Assembly (NCBI GenBank): GCA_963693365.1
Contig: CAVNZM010000007.1
Location: forward strand, 3,596,001-3,660,000
From: Amoebidium appalachense
Lineage: Eukaryota > Ichthyosporea
Reading direction: 5' to 3'
DNA length: 64,000 nucleotides
The notes under the pieces were generated by a model. It was given only the letters and a program-made list of their open reading frames with translations. It searched no databases and was not told where the DNA came from. Shown here in pieces: positions 1-59,065 of this stretch. The stretch's first letter is position 1; each line of letters starts with the position of its first letter. A program made the position numbers and the translations under genes.

Positions 1-470
1 AAATGTCTGTCGACATTTAGAATATAAAACTCAATCCTCTAATGAAAGAAACTTCTAATAAAAGCACGGAAACATTTAATAAAATGAAACCACTTATGTA
101 ACTATTAATTCATAACATATATTTATACATGTTCTTATCATAACACGTCTAAATATAATTTTTTTTTCTAATAGTTGAAGAACATAGCACAATGCTACGT
201 CGTGGGAAAGGAATGAGAAAGGAATGTAAGTTACTATATTTGGGAAAATACAAACGAGATATGATTGGATGACATGTATAGATTTTGACGCAAACGACAA
301 TACGTGTGCGCGAGCTAAGTATGTCGATACGTACACAGATCTAAGATGTCGTGTACACGGAAACGGAAAAGAAAGAAAGAAATGAAGAAAGGAAAAGGAA
401 ACAAACTACAACAACTAATAAATAAATACCAAACTCAACTTCTAAGTCTTGCTGAGAATTAAGTGAAGAT
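1..470. other. AT-rich stretch without a recognisable gene
   Basis: This segment is AT-rich and ends in a purine-rich run (about 355-415) before the first poly-G tract near 475-487. I see no coding region with a believable composition. The purine-rich part resembles in texture the one inside the LTR near 58,220-58,290, but I cannot show homology. It may be the tail of a mobile element. Confidence 0.4.
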
Positions 471-893
471 GACAGGGGGGGGGGGGGCAGCAGGGCCCCG
501 GGGGGTTAGAGTAGGGCAGCTGGGCCCAAGCGAGGGTTGGCAGGGAGGGCAGCGGGGCCTTGTGCAGGGGAATGTGCCCGAGCACGCGGGGGTGTGGGCG
601 GACACAGAGGTAGAAGAAGGGGGGGGGAGGGAGTGCTAGGTGAGTGTAAGGCCGGGGGGGGGGGGAGGCTCGTGGGATGGGGGGGGGAGTAAAATTATGT
701 GCAGTGGCCAGAATAAACGTCTTTGTGTAGGGACATTTATTCTTGACGCGCGCGGGCGCTGTAGTTCAAGTTGGCCTGAGAAATTTTGTACTCAGCCCTA
801 TTGGCCCGTTCTCCCGAGCTCCGTTTCCCTGTACTCGTGTGTCCTAGCTCCTAACCCCTATGTTCTAGCTGTGTGTGTGGGTGTGCGCGTAGA

Positions 894-1904
894 CTAGGCA
901 TTGTGCTTGCAGTCTTTGCGGGGGTGTGTGCCAGAGCAGAGCGGGCACACGTGGGAGAAGGGGCAGGGCTGCTTAGCGCAGGACCGACCGTTAATGTGGA
1001 AATTCCTGCAGTGCGTCGCGGGTAGATCCACGGGTCGGGCCGGTTTTGCCGGGCCGGGTTGCGGGCCAGGGCGGTTAGGGGTTTGACCCCCGCCGGGCTT
1101 GTGGGGCGGCTTAAAGCCGTCAAGACCACAGCCGGGCTTGGGGTACATGGGGCAGGCCGCGCTGGGGTGGTCGGGGAAGCCACAGCGCTGACATGCGTCC
1201 GGGATGAGCAGAGTGGGTGGCAGGAGGAGATCCTGGTGGAGTTGGGCGAGCAGGTTGGGACACTCGATCGGAGCCCGACCCTGCTGGTGGGCAACGGTGC
1301 GGGCGTATACGTCATAGTTGTGGATCTGGGCCCACGGGTATCGGGTGCTGAGGCGAGTGATGTGCTGAGTCCAAAGTACGTCTTTGTCCGTGGGGAGGCC
1401 GAGGTGGTGCTTGGCGGCCATGTAATGGGTCCAAGCTTGGATCCAAATGACGAGTGAACGCAGGGGAACGGGTTTGTCTTGGCGAAAAGTCTCGATGCTG
1501 CCGTCGTCGGCCATGCGCAGATGCTGACCTTTCTTGGATGGGGCCAGGAGGGCGGCGGGGGTGAACTTATACAGGTCGACGAAACGATTGGCGCGCAAAT
1601 CTGCCAGCACATCCGCGGGGGGAAGCGGGAGTGTGCCCGGCAGAATGTCGCCAGTGTTCTCACCTGTGATGGGGGGCGCGGGCAGTGCAGGTAGGTCTAG
1701 GTCAGGGCCGAGATGCAGCCCCGGGGAAACCTCCCCGGGTGTGGAGGGCGCGGCGGGGGGCGCGGGAGGGTCGCGGTTGGTGAGAGCAGCCAGGATGCCA
1801 GCCATCTGGGTGCTGATGGCGGTGAGGGCGGCCAGGACGGCGTCTTGAGAAGTCATCTGCGGGGACGGCGGGGCCTGAGGGGGGACTTCAGTGTCCGCTG
1901 ACAT
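894..1904 (-). CDS. Retrotransposon Gag-like protein with zinc-binding motifs
   Basis: A 336-codon ORF on the minus strand starts at an ATG at 1904. Residues about 1-90 are Pro/Ala-rich and low complexity. The middle (about 100-225) is a normal-composition region with conserved-looking Trp, His and Tyr residues. The C-terminal part holds a zinc knuckle, CQRCGFPDHPSAACP (CX2CX4HX4C-like). After a Pro/Gly linker comes a Cys/His cluster, C..FHINGRSC....CPFSHVCPLC...H....C, which combines a CCCH-like finger with a second knuckle. This Cys/His layout is familiar from Gag-like ORF1 proteins of tyrosine-recombinase (DIRS/Ngaro/PAT) and some Ty3-like retrotransposons in algae, fungi and protists. No RT or recombinase follows within the 900 bases to the window edge, so the element is partial or truncated. 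The opposite-strand ORFs here are shadows. The family assignment is by motif only. Confidence 0.6.
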   Translation of the reverse strand: MSADTEVPPQAPPSPQMTSQDAVLAALTAISTQMAGILAALTNRDPPAPPAAPSTPGEVSPGLHLGPDLDLPALPAPPITGENTGDILPGTLPLPPADVLADLRANRFVDLYKFTPAALLAPSKKGQHLRMADDGSIETFRQDKPVPLRSLVIWIQAWTHYMAAKHHLGLPTDKDVLWTQHITRLSTRYPWAQIHNYDVYARTVAHQQGRAPIECPNLLAQLHQDLLLPPTLLIPDACQRCGFPDHPSAACPMYPKPGCGLDGFKPPHKPGGGQTPNRPGPQPGPAKPARPVDLPATHCRNFHINGRSCAKQPCPFSHVCPLCSGTHPRKDCKHNA

Positions 1905-2570
1905 ATACTCTAATCCGTCTCAGCAGATTAGCCTAAGTCTACGATCGAGATCGGGGGGGGGGGGGGGGGGGGGTGGCCCGGGTCCACAGATCATCAAGAT
2001 CAAGTCCGGGGCCTCAAGATAGCTGTGCAGCTGCGTGCATCATCTTGCCCTGCCGGCGCAGGGCAGGACCACGTCAGCTGGGACAGCCGACCAATAGAAT
2101 TCTAATTAGTGTGTAGGATAGATCGTAGGAGGACTTAGGAATGTGATTGTTCGGGCAGAAGCCCTTTTGTAAATATTGGCAAGTTCTGATAGTGTATGCT
2201 GCCAAACGTATTTATATATTTCGATGACAGAGGAAAAGGGGGAGGGAGGGGGGAGGGAGATAGTATGAAATGTAGAATTAGACTCTGCGGTGCCACTAGG
2301 GGAAGGGAGAGGGGTGAGACTTAGATAAATATATTAGTGTAAGCCGATCGACTTAGCTCGTGCAGGCACACGATAAAGTTAGATCGGAATGTACGGAATG
2401 TGGCACCGTAGGGGGCCAGGTGATGATGATCTTGTAGGGCACGGCCTTGATGGCCTCAGTCGTAACTTAGACTCATTTCGTACGGATCTAAGTTTTGCCC
2501 GTCGGAGCCTGGTCTGAATAAACTTTACCGTTTTTCTGTACACGTTCGTTCCTTTTCGTGTGTTGTACAC

Positions 2571-2792
2571 TTAGTAGAGTGCCGCGTCTCTAGTACACAT
2601 ATAATAGGATACGACATCCGCGGGAGCGTTGGTCAGCCTGTGGCGGAGGTCGCTGCGGGTCAGGCTAGTAGGTGCCGCGGCAGGGGCGGCGGCTGAGGCC
2701 TGGCGCTTTTTCGGCGGCATGCTGACCGGCGTAGGGAAAGATAGGGAGAATGAAAAGGAATATATAGCTGTAAGGCTGTGGATGCTAAACAC
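2571..2792 (-). CDS. Small hypothetical ORF, uncertain
   Basis: This is a 73-codon open frame. An internal Met at about 2720 would start a 50-residue basic, Ala-rich peptide (MPPKKRQASAAAPAAAP...). It lies about 700 bases upstream of the Gag-like ORF in the same direction, so it could be a leader ORF or first exon of the same element. I recognise no domain, and chance openness is possible. Confidence 0.2.
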   Translation of the reverse strand: MFSIHSLTAIYSFSFSLSFPTPVSMPPKKRQASAAAPAAAPTSLTRSDLRHRLTNAPADVVSYYMCTRDAALY

Positions 2793-3109
2793 AGAAGATG
2801 TGTTTGTAGCTTGCTGATCTGCTAAAAACTGTCGTGCTTATATACCTAAGCCTACCGATCTGAGCCAATCAAAATCGATCTAGTGATATGTGAAATCTGA
2901 TCCGAGCCAGTCATAACTCGGTCTAGTGATCTGTGGTATCTGATGTTTTGATTGGCTAATAGGTGCCCGTGTGCGGGCAGCCAACCGCTAACTGCTAAAA
3001 CACGAAATGAAGCCTACATGGTTATGTTGGTATCGAACACCCATCCTACGTGTTTACCCAGAAAAATATTTATGTCAATAATTTCCACAAATAAAACCTA
3101 GTTGGATCA

Positions 3110-3580
3110 TATGTTGGCAATACATTGTTTATATGTTTCTTGATATTTAAATCTTTGTATTTCTATGAATTACATATTGGCAATACATTAATAATGCGTT
3201 CATAGTGCAACTACAATGCGAAAATACAGTATTATCCATATCATTATCTGTATTTTTGATATTATTTGGTTGTTATTGTAATATCGCCCGGGTATAATTG
3301 ATATTGGCAATACGTCTATAATGCTAGCGCAATAGTAATGCAATGGCAATGTAATGGCACTCTAATGTATTGGCGATATTGAGGTAACATATACTGGATA
3401 ATATATTCATATCAGCGGGATATCGACAATACTGGGTCACTGTATTGGTACTGTATCACCATTGACAATACCAAAGCAATATTATTGCAATATGGCGTTC
3501 CTATTGGCGGCAAAGGGTTCTATTGCCAATATCGCCAATAGCGCCAATAGCAAAAAATACGTTGGCAATACTTCCGGGAA
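3110..3580. repeat. AT-rich tract with many ATTGGCAATA-like motifs
   Basis: Variants of TTGGCAATAC, ATTGCCAAT and CGCCAATAG recur on both strands more than ten times in about 470 bases. The motif is a near-palindrome around ATTGGCAAT/ATTGCCAAT, and many copies contain the CCAAT pentamer on one strand. There is no ORF of note. The stretch lies immediately downstream (in the minus sense) of the broken HNH-like gene and upstream of a C-rich segment. Confidence 0.5.
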
Positions 3581-3844
3581 GTTTGCTGATGCGCCCTGCC
3601 TCAAATGCCCCCTGCCCCCCTCCCCCCATGCCCCCTGCCCCCCTGCCTCACGTGCCCCCCCCCCCCCCCCGTTTTTTTCTGTCTCCCTCCCCGTGCGTGC
3701 CACCTGTGCGTGGCTGTGCGTGGCTGTGTGTGGCTGTGCGTGGCATGCGTGCCTCCTGTGCCTCGTGTGCCTCCCGTGCCCCCCCTGCCCCTCCGGCCCC
3801 ATGCCCCGCCCCTGTGTAGAGTCTCTGATTGGCTTCAGTCTTTA

Positions 3845-4814
3845 TTAGTCAAACAGGCGCATGATGCTATTGGCCGGCACTTTCAGCTTGCCAGTGAGCC
3901 GACTGGTGACGTCAGCCACGAACCCGTGTGCTACCACTGGTTTCATGTGTGGCTCTGGGATGTGTGGCTCCATCAACACCTCGAAGTCTTGTACCATGAT
4001 TGGGTCGGCCAGCCACATGCCTGTGTGCAGTACACACGCCAATAGGCTCTCGCCACGTGCACGGCTTCCACATAGTCTGTATACATTCCGACTCTGTAGT
4101 ATTGCCCCTTCTTGTACATCATTGGCAGTCGAACTTCACACCGACCGTCGGCACGTGTGTTTACGAAGCGACATGGAGGCTGCCCTGGGATTTGTCTCTT
4201 CAGTTTGTTGTAGGCTCTTAGTTGTGGGAGGAGATTGGTTCTTCGGTTGTCGGTTTTTTATTCGTTTTGGTGGTCAATCTCAAACCCTGGGTCTGGTATG
4301 ATAACACCTTGGAAATAGCACACTAGCTGGGGTGCCATTGGTGCCTCAGACACGTGCTGGTTCCAGCCCGGTACTAGTAGATACAGTCGCAGGTAGCCAT
4401 TAAGATCACACACCCACCCCACGTGGGACACCCATGTGATATCCTCCTTGGAAAATAGCCAATTGCATCCACCCACGCGTATCACATCCACGCCCACGGC
4501 ACTGTGTGCATTTCATTGGCTTCACTCCACATGTGCATCAATGGCTCGTCATCCTTATCAGACCAGTAAAGTCCGAACCCACTGCCCTTCTGGAGGCTGC
4601 TCTCGTACCGCTCTACCAGTTGTCTGGGTTCGTGTATGTTTAGAGCCACCAGAAATTTGTACCACTGAGGAGCTTCGTGGATATTGTCTGTATTCTGCTC
4701 CACCATCACTATATGCACACATAATATTTTTTCTCCGCCCGTGTACACTCGCCTGCCTCCCCTGCCTCCCCTGCCTCCTGTGCCTCCTGTACCTCCTGTG
4801 CCCCTCCTGCCCAT
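3845..4814 (-). pseudogene. Broken gene with HNH/AP2-like endonuclease signature
   Basis: Three overlapping minus-strand reading frames together look like one decayed gene. From 4814 to about 4490 a frame with ordinary protein composition (WYKFLVALNIHEPRQLVERY) runs on; a frame change near 4490 continues it to about 4258. Near 4270-4210 the reading FEIDHQNE-stop-KTDNRRTNL fits the HNH pattern IDH.N....DNR..NL. The spacing from His to Asp is right, and the stop (TAA) falls exactly on one residue position inside the motif. Downstream, GRCEVRLP...KGQYYRVGMYTDYVEAVHVARAYW resembles the AP2-like DNA-binding module often fused to HNH homing endonucleases. Near 4040 a further frame change leads to a 65-residue tail ending at 3845. 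The product was probably a mobile endonuclease or part of a larger mobile element. It is inactive as read. The HNH match is by eye and the AP2 match is weaker. Confidence 0.45.
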
Positions 4815-5138
4815 CCCGTGCTATGTAATAATAGTAAGTGTATATTTTCTAGCTTTCAGATAATTCGTGTGTTTACTCGCCACTTTCCTGATCTGATGTG
4901 GGTAATGTATCTTTTTTTTATCTTTTCTTTTCCTCGAGTTTAAGTTAAAAAAAGTGGGAAGTGAGAAATAGATCAATCGCGATTGGATTGGAGATGTGTG
5001 TCGAATCTCGAAGTTACCAGGTCACGTGACTAGCTCAATACTGGATTAGGCTAACAATCCCGCCAGGCCCGGCCCGAAGGGTTAATGCCCGAAGGGCCGG
5101 CGACCGGCGCCCCGGCCCGGCCCGCAAGCCCGGCCCGG

Positions 5139-5260
5139 CCAGGGGGAGTGAGCGAGGGGGGGGAGGGGAGGGGTCCGGGGGAGTGCGGCAGCAGCTGCTC
5201 ACTCCCCCCGGGCGCCCCCGCCCCTCCCTGCCCCCCCCCTCCCCCGCTCAGCGAGCCTGG
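5139..5260. repeat. GC-rich imperfect inverted repeat (fold-back)
   Basis: CCAGGGGGAGTGAGCG at the left is mirrored by GCTCACTCCCCCC and CGCTCAGCGAGCCTGG at the right, giving two imperfect arms of about 55-65 bases around a CAGCAGCTGCTC centre. It sits about 350 bases upstream of the start codon at 5610. It could be a fold-back element or a GC-rich promoter-proximal sequence. Confidence 0.45.
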
Positions 5261-5609
5261 CCTGCCCTTGAAATTAAGTCTTGGTTAAGTAAGAAAAAGC
5301 AAGAGAAAGGGAGATAGAAACCACGGCCATGATAATGGGATAGAAAATTTGAGAGCAGCTGATCCGGAGTTTCTGGTAACGAAATCTTTTTAAGGAGGAG
5401 CATCCTAGAATTGTTCTCGAGTCTCTACAACAAGCTAATAGGATGGTTTTTGTGGGCTGGTCAAATTTACACCAATCCCAAATCTCTAACGCACATCTTC
5501 GGCAGATAGGTAGCTGACTTCGTTTGGTACGACCAGTTGGAACCTACCTTAGAGTGATCGTTGCTACTATGTAGACCCCTCTTGTTTCTGTCCACCTAGA
5601 CCTCCAACT

Positions 5610-34291
<28,682 letters not shown>

Positions 34292-34823
34292 AATTCGTTA
34301 CTAATATCCTAACCGTTAATTTTCAAATATTCTTATTAAACTATCGTGACACCACATATCTATGTATGATGATAGCATCGTCAATAGTAGTAATAATAAT
34401 AATATATACTGAGGTGAATTTAGATGTGCCTTTTTTTGTATTGGCTCTTCTTTAGCCTACCAGTTCTTGTTTGTTTTTCTTGCCTGTTCTGAATGATTGC
34501 CGCAAGGACTGGCTGTAAGATGAATGCCTGAAATTTACATTAGAGTGAACCGTAAGCGAAAAGCGTGTACACGTATGTTAAGCATATCGGATACATTTAG
34601 TAATGCTGGCTTAGACAAGAGTTTAACAGGCCTGGAACTATGCCTTGCATATCGATGAAATTGCTAGGCAGAATGAATGAGCACAGAATTATGATTTAGT
34701 GCCTAATAGCAGTAATGTAATGTCATGTGTGCACACACTTTGCCCGATTGGGTTATTGGTGCAGCATGCAGCTGCAAAAGACAAGATTGCCATGCTTGAA
34801 ACGATATATATAACTTCATTGAG

Positions 34824-34868
<45 letters not shown>

Positions 34869-35469
34869 TGCACACACACACACACAAGCCCACCCTCCTC
34901 TGAGCTCATACACGTGCGTACACACACAGAGAGAAACACCTAGAGGCACACACACACACACACACAATTGTCGTGCTAATGTGTCGAGAAAGCCGAATGG
35001 TGGAAAAGCAAAATGAAATGGGGGCGGGGAGGGGTTGAGGGGGGATAAAAGAAACTGCGAATCTGGTTGGGTTTGATAACAAACAGCACCACACCCACAC
35101 GTGCACGGTAGGGTGGGCGGCTATTTTCTTCATTTCTTGCTCCATGCAGAAAAGAAACAACACTACGACCAGCTAACATACAGATCACCACTATAGCTAC
35201 TTACTATACAGCACTCTTACTATATCGATCAACCGCTTCTGTTAAACCGAACCCGACTTGAAATGAACTCTGCATGGGCTATCTATTATCTATGTACTTT
35301 CAGATAATTTACATCTGAATATCTAAATGATAATATTACTGTATGATCTCATATTTGTATGTACACATACATTGCGCGACGGTGTACATATATATCTCCT
35401 AGTCATTCGGAATACGTCAACCCAAGACCACTATTACCGAACTTGCGTGTTAGACAACTCATACATGCA

Positions 35470-35508
<39 letters not shown>

Positions 35509-35699
35509 TTCTTCCCCCCTCCCCCCGGGGGTATTGTGGATCTAGAATCCATGAAAATGTATCACATAATTATTCCGCTAATTTCGCCTTGGTTTTTAAT
35601 GCTTCTCACTCTAAGCAACCAAATCACCAATCACCACCGACACCTATTCACACACCCAGCATTCAAGCCACCACACCGGCACCACCATACGGGAGCCTT

Positions 35700-35749
<50 letters not shown>

Positions 35750-35860
35750 AGGGCAATAAAAACCCACCCGAAAACTCCCAACTCCGTCAACTTTAGTGCA
35801 TTCATTTACACATTCGAAAAAAAGGAGAAAAACGGAATCTTTCATTACGAAAAAACCAAT
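34292..35860. other. Intergenic region between convergent genes
   Basis: About 1.57 kb separates the stop codons of the two convergent genes. It holds AT-rich DNA, a poly-C tract (about 34,829-34,868), short CA runs, a second poly-C (35,471-35,508) and a poly-A tract of about 45 bases (35,701-35,745). I see no ORF of interest. Both 3' UTRs and their polyadenylation sites should lie here, but I cannot place them. Confidence 0.6.
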
Positions 35861-56021
<20,161 letters not shown>

Positions 56022-56153
56022 GGGCCTGTTTGGCAGCACCCCAATAATCGTATTCGTATTTAGGCCCTAAATACGATCTACCGTATTTACAAAATTTATC
56101 GTGGTATGCGTATTTAGGGCCTAAATACGGTTGGTGCCTTCCAAACGCTGCCG
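56022..56153. mobile_element. Short MITE-like hairpin element
   Basis: GGGCCTGTTTGGCAGCACC at the left is matched by GGTGCCTTCCAAACGCTGCC at the right as an imperfect inverted repeat. Inside are two palindromes, TATTTAGGCCCTAAATA and TATTTAGGGCCTAAATA. The terminal GGGCCTGTTTGG form recalls hAT-type MITEs. It has no coding capacity. Confidence 0.5.
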
Positions 56154-56177
56154 GGCGTGACTGGTCACATAAAATGT

Positions 56178-56309
56178 TTCACATCACTCACTCGTGCTTG
56201 CCTCATGCCCCCCGTGTCCGTGGAGTGCAGGCCGTCGTGCCTGCACCCAAGGGGCTGGCCGAGGCGGGGGCCGCCAGGGGGGTCCATGCCATGAGCCCCC
56301 CCCGCACCA
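56178..56309 (-). repeat. Direct repeat B2 of the tyrosine-recombinase retroelement
   Basis: These 132 bases, from TTCACATCACTCACTCGTGC to CCCCCCCCGCACCA, match 56722-56854 with one G of length difference. They lie downstream of the recombinase gene, separated from the first copy by about 410 bases. That is the B1-A2-B2 layout of split direct repeats in PAT/Ngaro-type elements. Confidence 0.7.
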
Positions 56310-56721
56310 GCCGGGGCTGGGCCCCGCCTCGACATGCTTTATTGCCGCTGCAATCGGGCTGTGAGCCAGTCACAGTCGCATACGTACACCGTCATGTATA
56401 CAGACTGAGAGGTGGGTGGGTGGGAGCCGCCGTGTGCTAGCCACCGAAAACGCAATCGTGCTAACAAAAACCGTACGTGCAGCACACGGCGAAAACGAAG
56501 GTGGCCTGCATCTGCAGTGTGCTGCGCCGGAAATACCGGCGCTGGTGGCGCCTGACGTCAGGCGCTGCGCCAGACCGATGTCAGCCGCCGCTGCGGCTGC
56601 GCCTGGCGCCGCGGCCCGTGACGTCATGGGCCGCCCGGCTGCCTGCGCCCGAAGTGATCCGTGAAACATCTTTCATCTGCTGCGCATATGAATTTCATCT
56701 GCTGCGCATATGAAACGTACA
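56310..56721 (-). repeat. Spacer between B repeats, candidate A2 segment
   Basis: This GC-rich segment is rich in short palindromes (CGCCTGACGTCAGGCG, GCCGCCGCTGCGGC). It ends with two copies of TTTCATCTGCTGCGCATATG. In split-direct-repeat elements this position holds A2, whose partner A1 lies at the far 5' end, which is not in the window. Confidence 0.45.
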
Positions 56722-56854
56722 TTCACATCACTCACTCGTGCTTGCCTCATGCCCCCCGTGTCCGTGGAGTGCAGGCCGTCGTGCCTGCACCCAAGGGGCT
56801 GGCCGAGGCGGGGGCCGCCAGGGGGGGTCCATGCCATGAGCCCCCCCCGCACCA
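56722..56854 (-). repeat. Direct repeat B1 of the tyrosine-recombinase retroelement
   Basis: This is the first copy of the B repeat. It ends about 10 bases before the stop codon of the recombinase at 56865. Confidence 0.7.
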
Positions 56855-56864
56855 CAAGGCCCCC

Positions 56865-57651
56865 CTACTGCGATGTAGGGTGTCCGCCCCAAGGTCCCGT
56901 GGCGAGGCCCTGGTGTGACCAGACGGTGGCAATGGAGGCTTGCACGTCGCGGTGGGGCAGCCGGATGTAGACCATGAATGCGTCTGACGCCCAGCGGCCA
57001 AGGGCTTTGATGGTGGCGTCAGGTAGGCCCGCTCTCTCAGCTGCAGTGGCCCCCCCTATGCGCAGGCTGTGGCCGGCGTACCGGTCGGGGTCGTAGCCCG
57101 CATGGTGTAGAGCTGTGCGGAAACCGGCGATGAAGGTGCTCTTGAGGTAAGGGCTGCCGTCGACGCTGAACAGGGGTGCATCTGGGTGGATGCCTGCCCT
57201 GGTTGACGAGACCCCCAGGAAGAGGGCTAGATTGGCTGCTGGGCAGAAGGAAGGCTCCTCCGGGAAGGCGGGCACCCGGATGGTAACACCCTTGCCCGTG
57301 GGGTCGGTCTTAGATGTCGGCAGGAAGACTGTTGCCCCAATCAGGCGGCCATCCTGCCATAGGAGCTGGACGTCGCGACACTTGGCGTGAAGGAGGGGGT
57401 TGAACTTGGCCGCAGATTTGGACGTGAACTCGCCCGAGCGCAGGAGGCACGAGCTGCCAAGCAGCAGGGCAGCCCACAGACGCAGGGCCTCCAATGAAGA
57501 GCCCGGTTGGATGACTGGGAGGAGGGCGCGGAGGTCGGCTGGGAGGAGGGGCTCGAGCACTCGTTTGGGCCGGTGGCTGCCTTCCAGCAGCAGGAAGCGG
57601 CCAGCCCCGCGGATAAACCACTGAAGGCTCTGCTGGCCGGAGCCCGCTGGT
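56865..57651 (-). pseudogene. Tyrosine recombinase, catalytic C-terminal part (DIRS/Ngaro-type)
   Basis: The open frame carries the whole catalytic domain. LLRSGEFT holds the first catalytic Arg, HSLRIGGATAAERAG the HxxR, and LGRWASDAFMVYIR the G-R-W and the tyrosine nucleophile. The spacing matches tyrosine recombinases of YR retrotransposons. The reading extends upstream of the first Met (QWFIRGAGRFLLLEG) until it meets an inserted LTR at 57,652, beyond which the N-terminal half continues at 58,587. The enzyme joins circular DNA intermediates into the genome. The catalytic residues look intact, but the gene is split by the insertion, so this copy should not make a full protein unless the LTR is removed. 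The TSD proves the split was by insertion. Confidence 0.85.
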
Positions 57652-58586
57652 TGTTAAATTCTATAAGTATTTAGGATGTAAGCAGAGACACAGTGGTGCA
57701 GTGTGAAAACACCACAGACACACACAACAACAAAACACGGAACGATCGGAGCAGTGTACACAACAGACATCAATGTTTAGACACGACTGAACTCAATTTA
57801 TTTTGATCGCTAATAAATACCTGAAATTCCCTTAAGTTAAATCCATACATGATTTCCGACCAGTCGGAAATCAGATCTATGTCTAAAATAACCAATCATA
57901 ATTAACTGATTATTTCCCGGATAGATCCGGAGACGCGGGAACACACACCATAGGTCACAGCTATAAGAAAGAAAAGAGGTGAAGAGTAACGAGGAAAGAG
58001 GTGGTGTTTCTAACCTATCATCGGCTACAAAGACTCAGACATTTTCTGACTAAGTCCACTGATTGGATATAGTACGGCAACACACAAAACAAAAGTGGTT
58101 GACTAAGCTATGAATCATACCTGACAAGCTAAAGTGTAACCTAAGTGTTTTTCTACCAATCAAAACATAACGAGTAATATAAATCTACTCAACGTATATT
58201 AGTGAGAGAGAAATATAATTAAATGAAAGGAAACAAGAGAAGAAAGAAAGAGAAAAGAAAAGACGAAGAAAGAGGAAAAAGAAAAGAAAGCAGGACAGAA
58301 AACACGAACAGCAAAACACAGTTATAACCGAAGATATTCATGTACACATAACATGTACACGTGTCTCCCTCACTGGGTAGACTCGTGTACCTATAATCAG
58401 TTGCTGTAATCGATATCTAAACACACGAATATAGCCGACACAACACGATTACAAGTACTCAAATACACTGGAGATCGATGTCATAATTTACGTACAAGGA
58501 GCACATCTTTTTCATTAAGTAAATGAATGAAAACATAACACGAACTGAGAAGATCTTACAATATGTAAATACTACGTATTATAACA
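57652..58586 (-). mobile_element. Solo LTR (LTR-A), 935 bp, inserted in the recombinase gene
   Basis: The ends are TGTTAAATTC...TATTATAACA (TG..CA with a TGTTA/TAACA inverted end). It is flanked on both sides by CTGGT (57647-57651 and 58587-58591), a perfect 5-bp target duplication. The interior is AT-rich with a long purine run (about 58,218-58,290) and no ORF of note. There is no internal region next to it, so it is a solo LTR. Orientation is inferred from its twin at 62387, which has a primer-binding site on the left (minus-strand element). Confidence 0.88.
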
Positions 58587-58926
58587 CTGGTGGTGCCATG
58601 CCCAAGCTGCGGTGCAGGCTGTTGACGGCGGAGACGATGCTGGGCATGGTCCGGGCTTGCACCGCACGCATGGCGCACCAGGCAAGGAACAGCTGCACTT
58701 GGGCTGGGCAGGCTGGCAGGTAGCCACCATCAGGATTGCGGCAGTCCATTGCGTAGATGAAGTCGATAAACTGGCGCTGGTAGGACGAGTAGGAGGACTC
58801 CGTGCTGTCGCCCACTGACAGCCGAGTGATGGTGCGGGCCACCTCCGGGACACGGGCCAAAACCTCGGGGGTGAACCACTGGGCAAGCCTACCATGGTCG
58901 CCACCAAAGGGGAGCAAGCCACCTGC
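58587..58926 (-). pseudogene. Tyrosine recombinase, N-terminal part
   Basis: The frame from the CTGCAG acceptor at about 58,927 reads LLPFGGDHGRLAQWFTPEVL, then RTITRLSVGDSTESSYSSYQ and QLFLAWCAMRAVQARTMPSI. This is the SAM-like core-binding domain that precedes the catalytic domain in YR elements (the S.S.Y...-..F..FC motif). It stops at the LTR insertion. The reading resumes in frame at 57,646 on the other side of the LTR. The intron-like gap upstream (58,927 to about 59,630) is full of poly-G. Confidence 0.8.
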
Positions 58927-59034
58927 AGGGACAGAGCTGGGTGAGCATCATGCCTAGAGTCCCAGGGGGGGGGGGGGGTAAAGGCAACGAGCGGGGTGGG
59001 CGGCAGGCAAGCGGGTGCACAGGCAGGCAAACAA

Positions 59035-59065
<31 letters not shown>

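Noticed and set aside
1059-1848. Plus-strand open frames opposite the Gag-like ORF
   Set aside because: They are Gly/Arg/Ala-rich shadows without motifs. The minus strand has the zinc knuckles.
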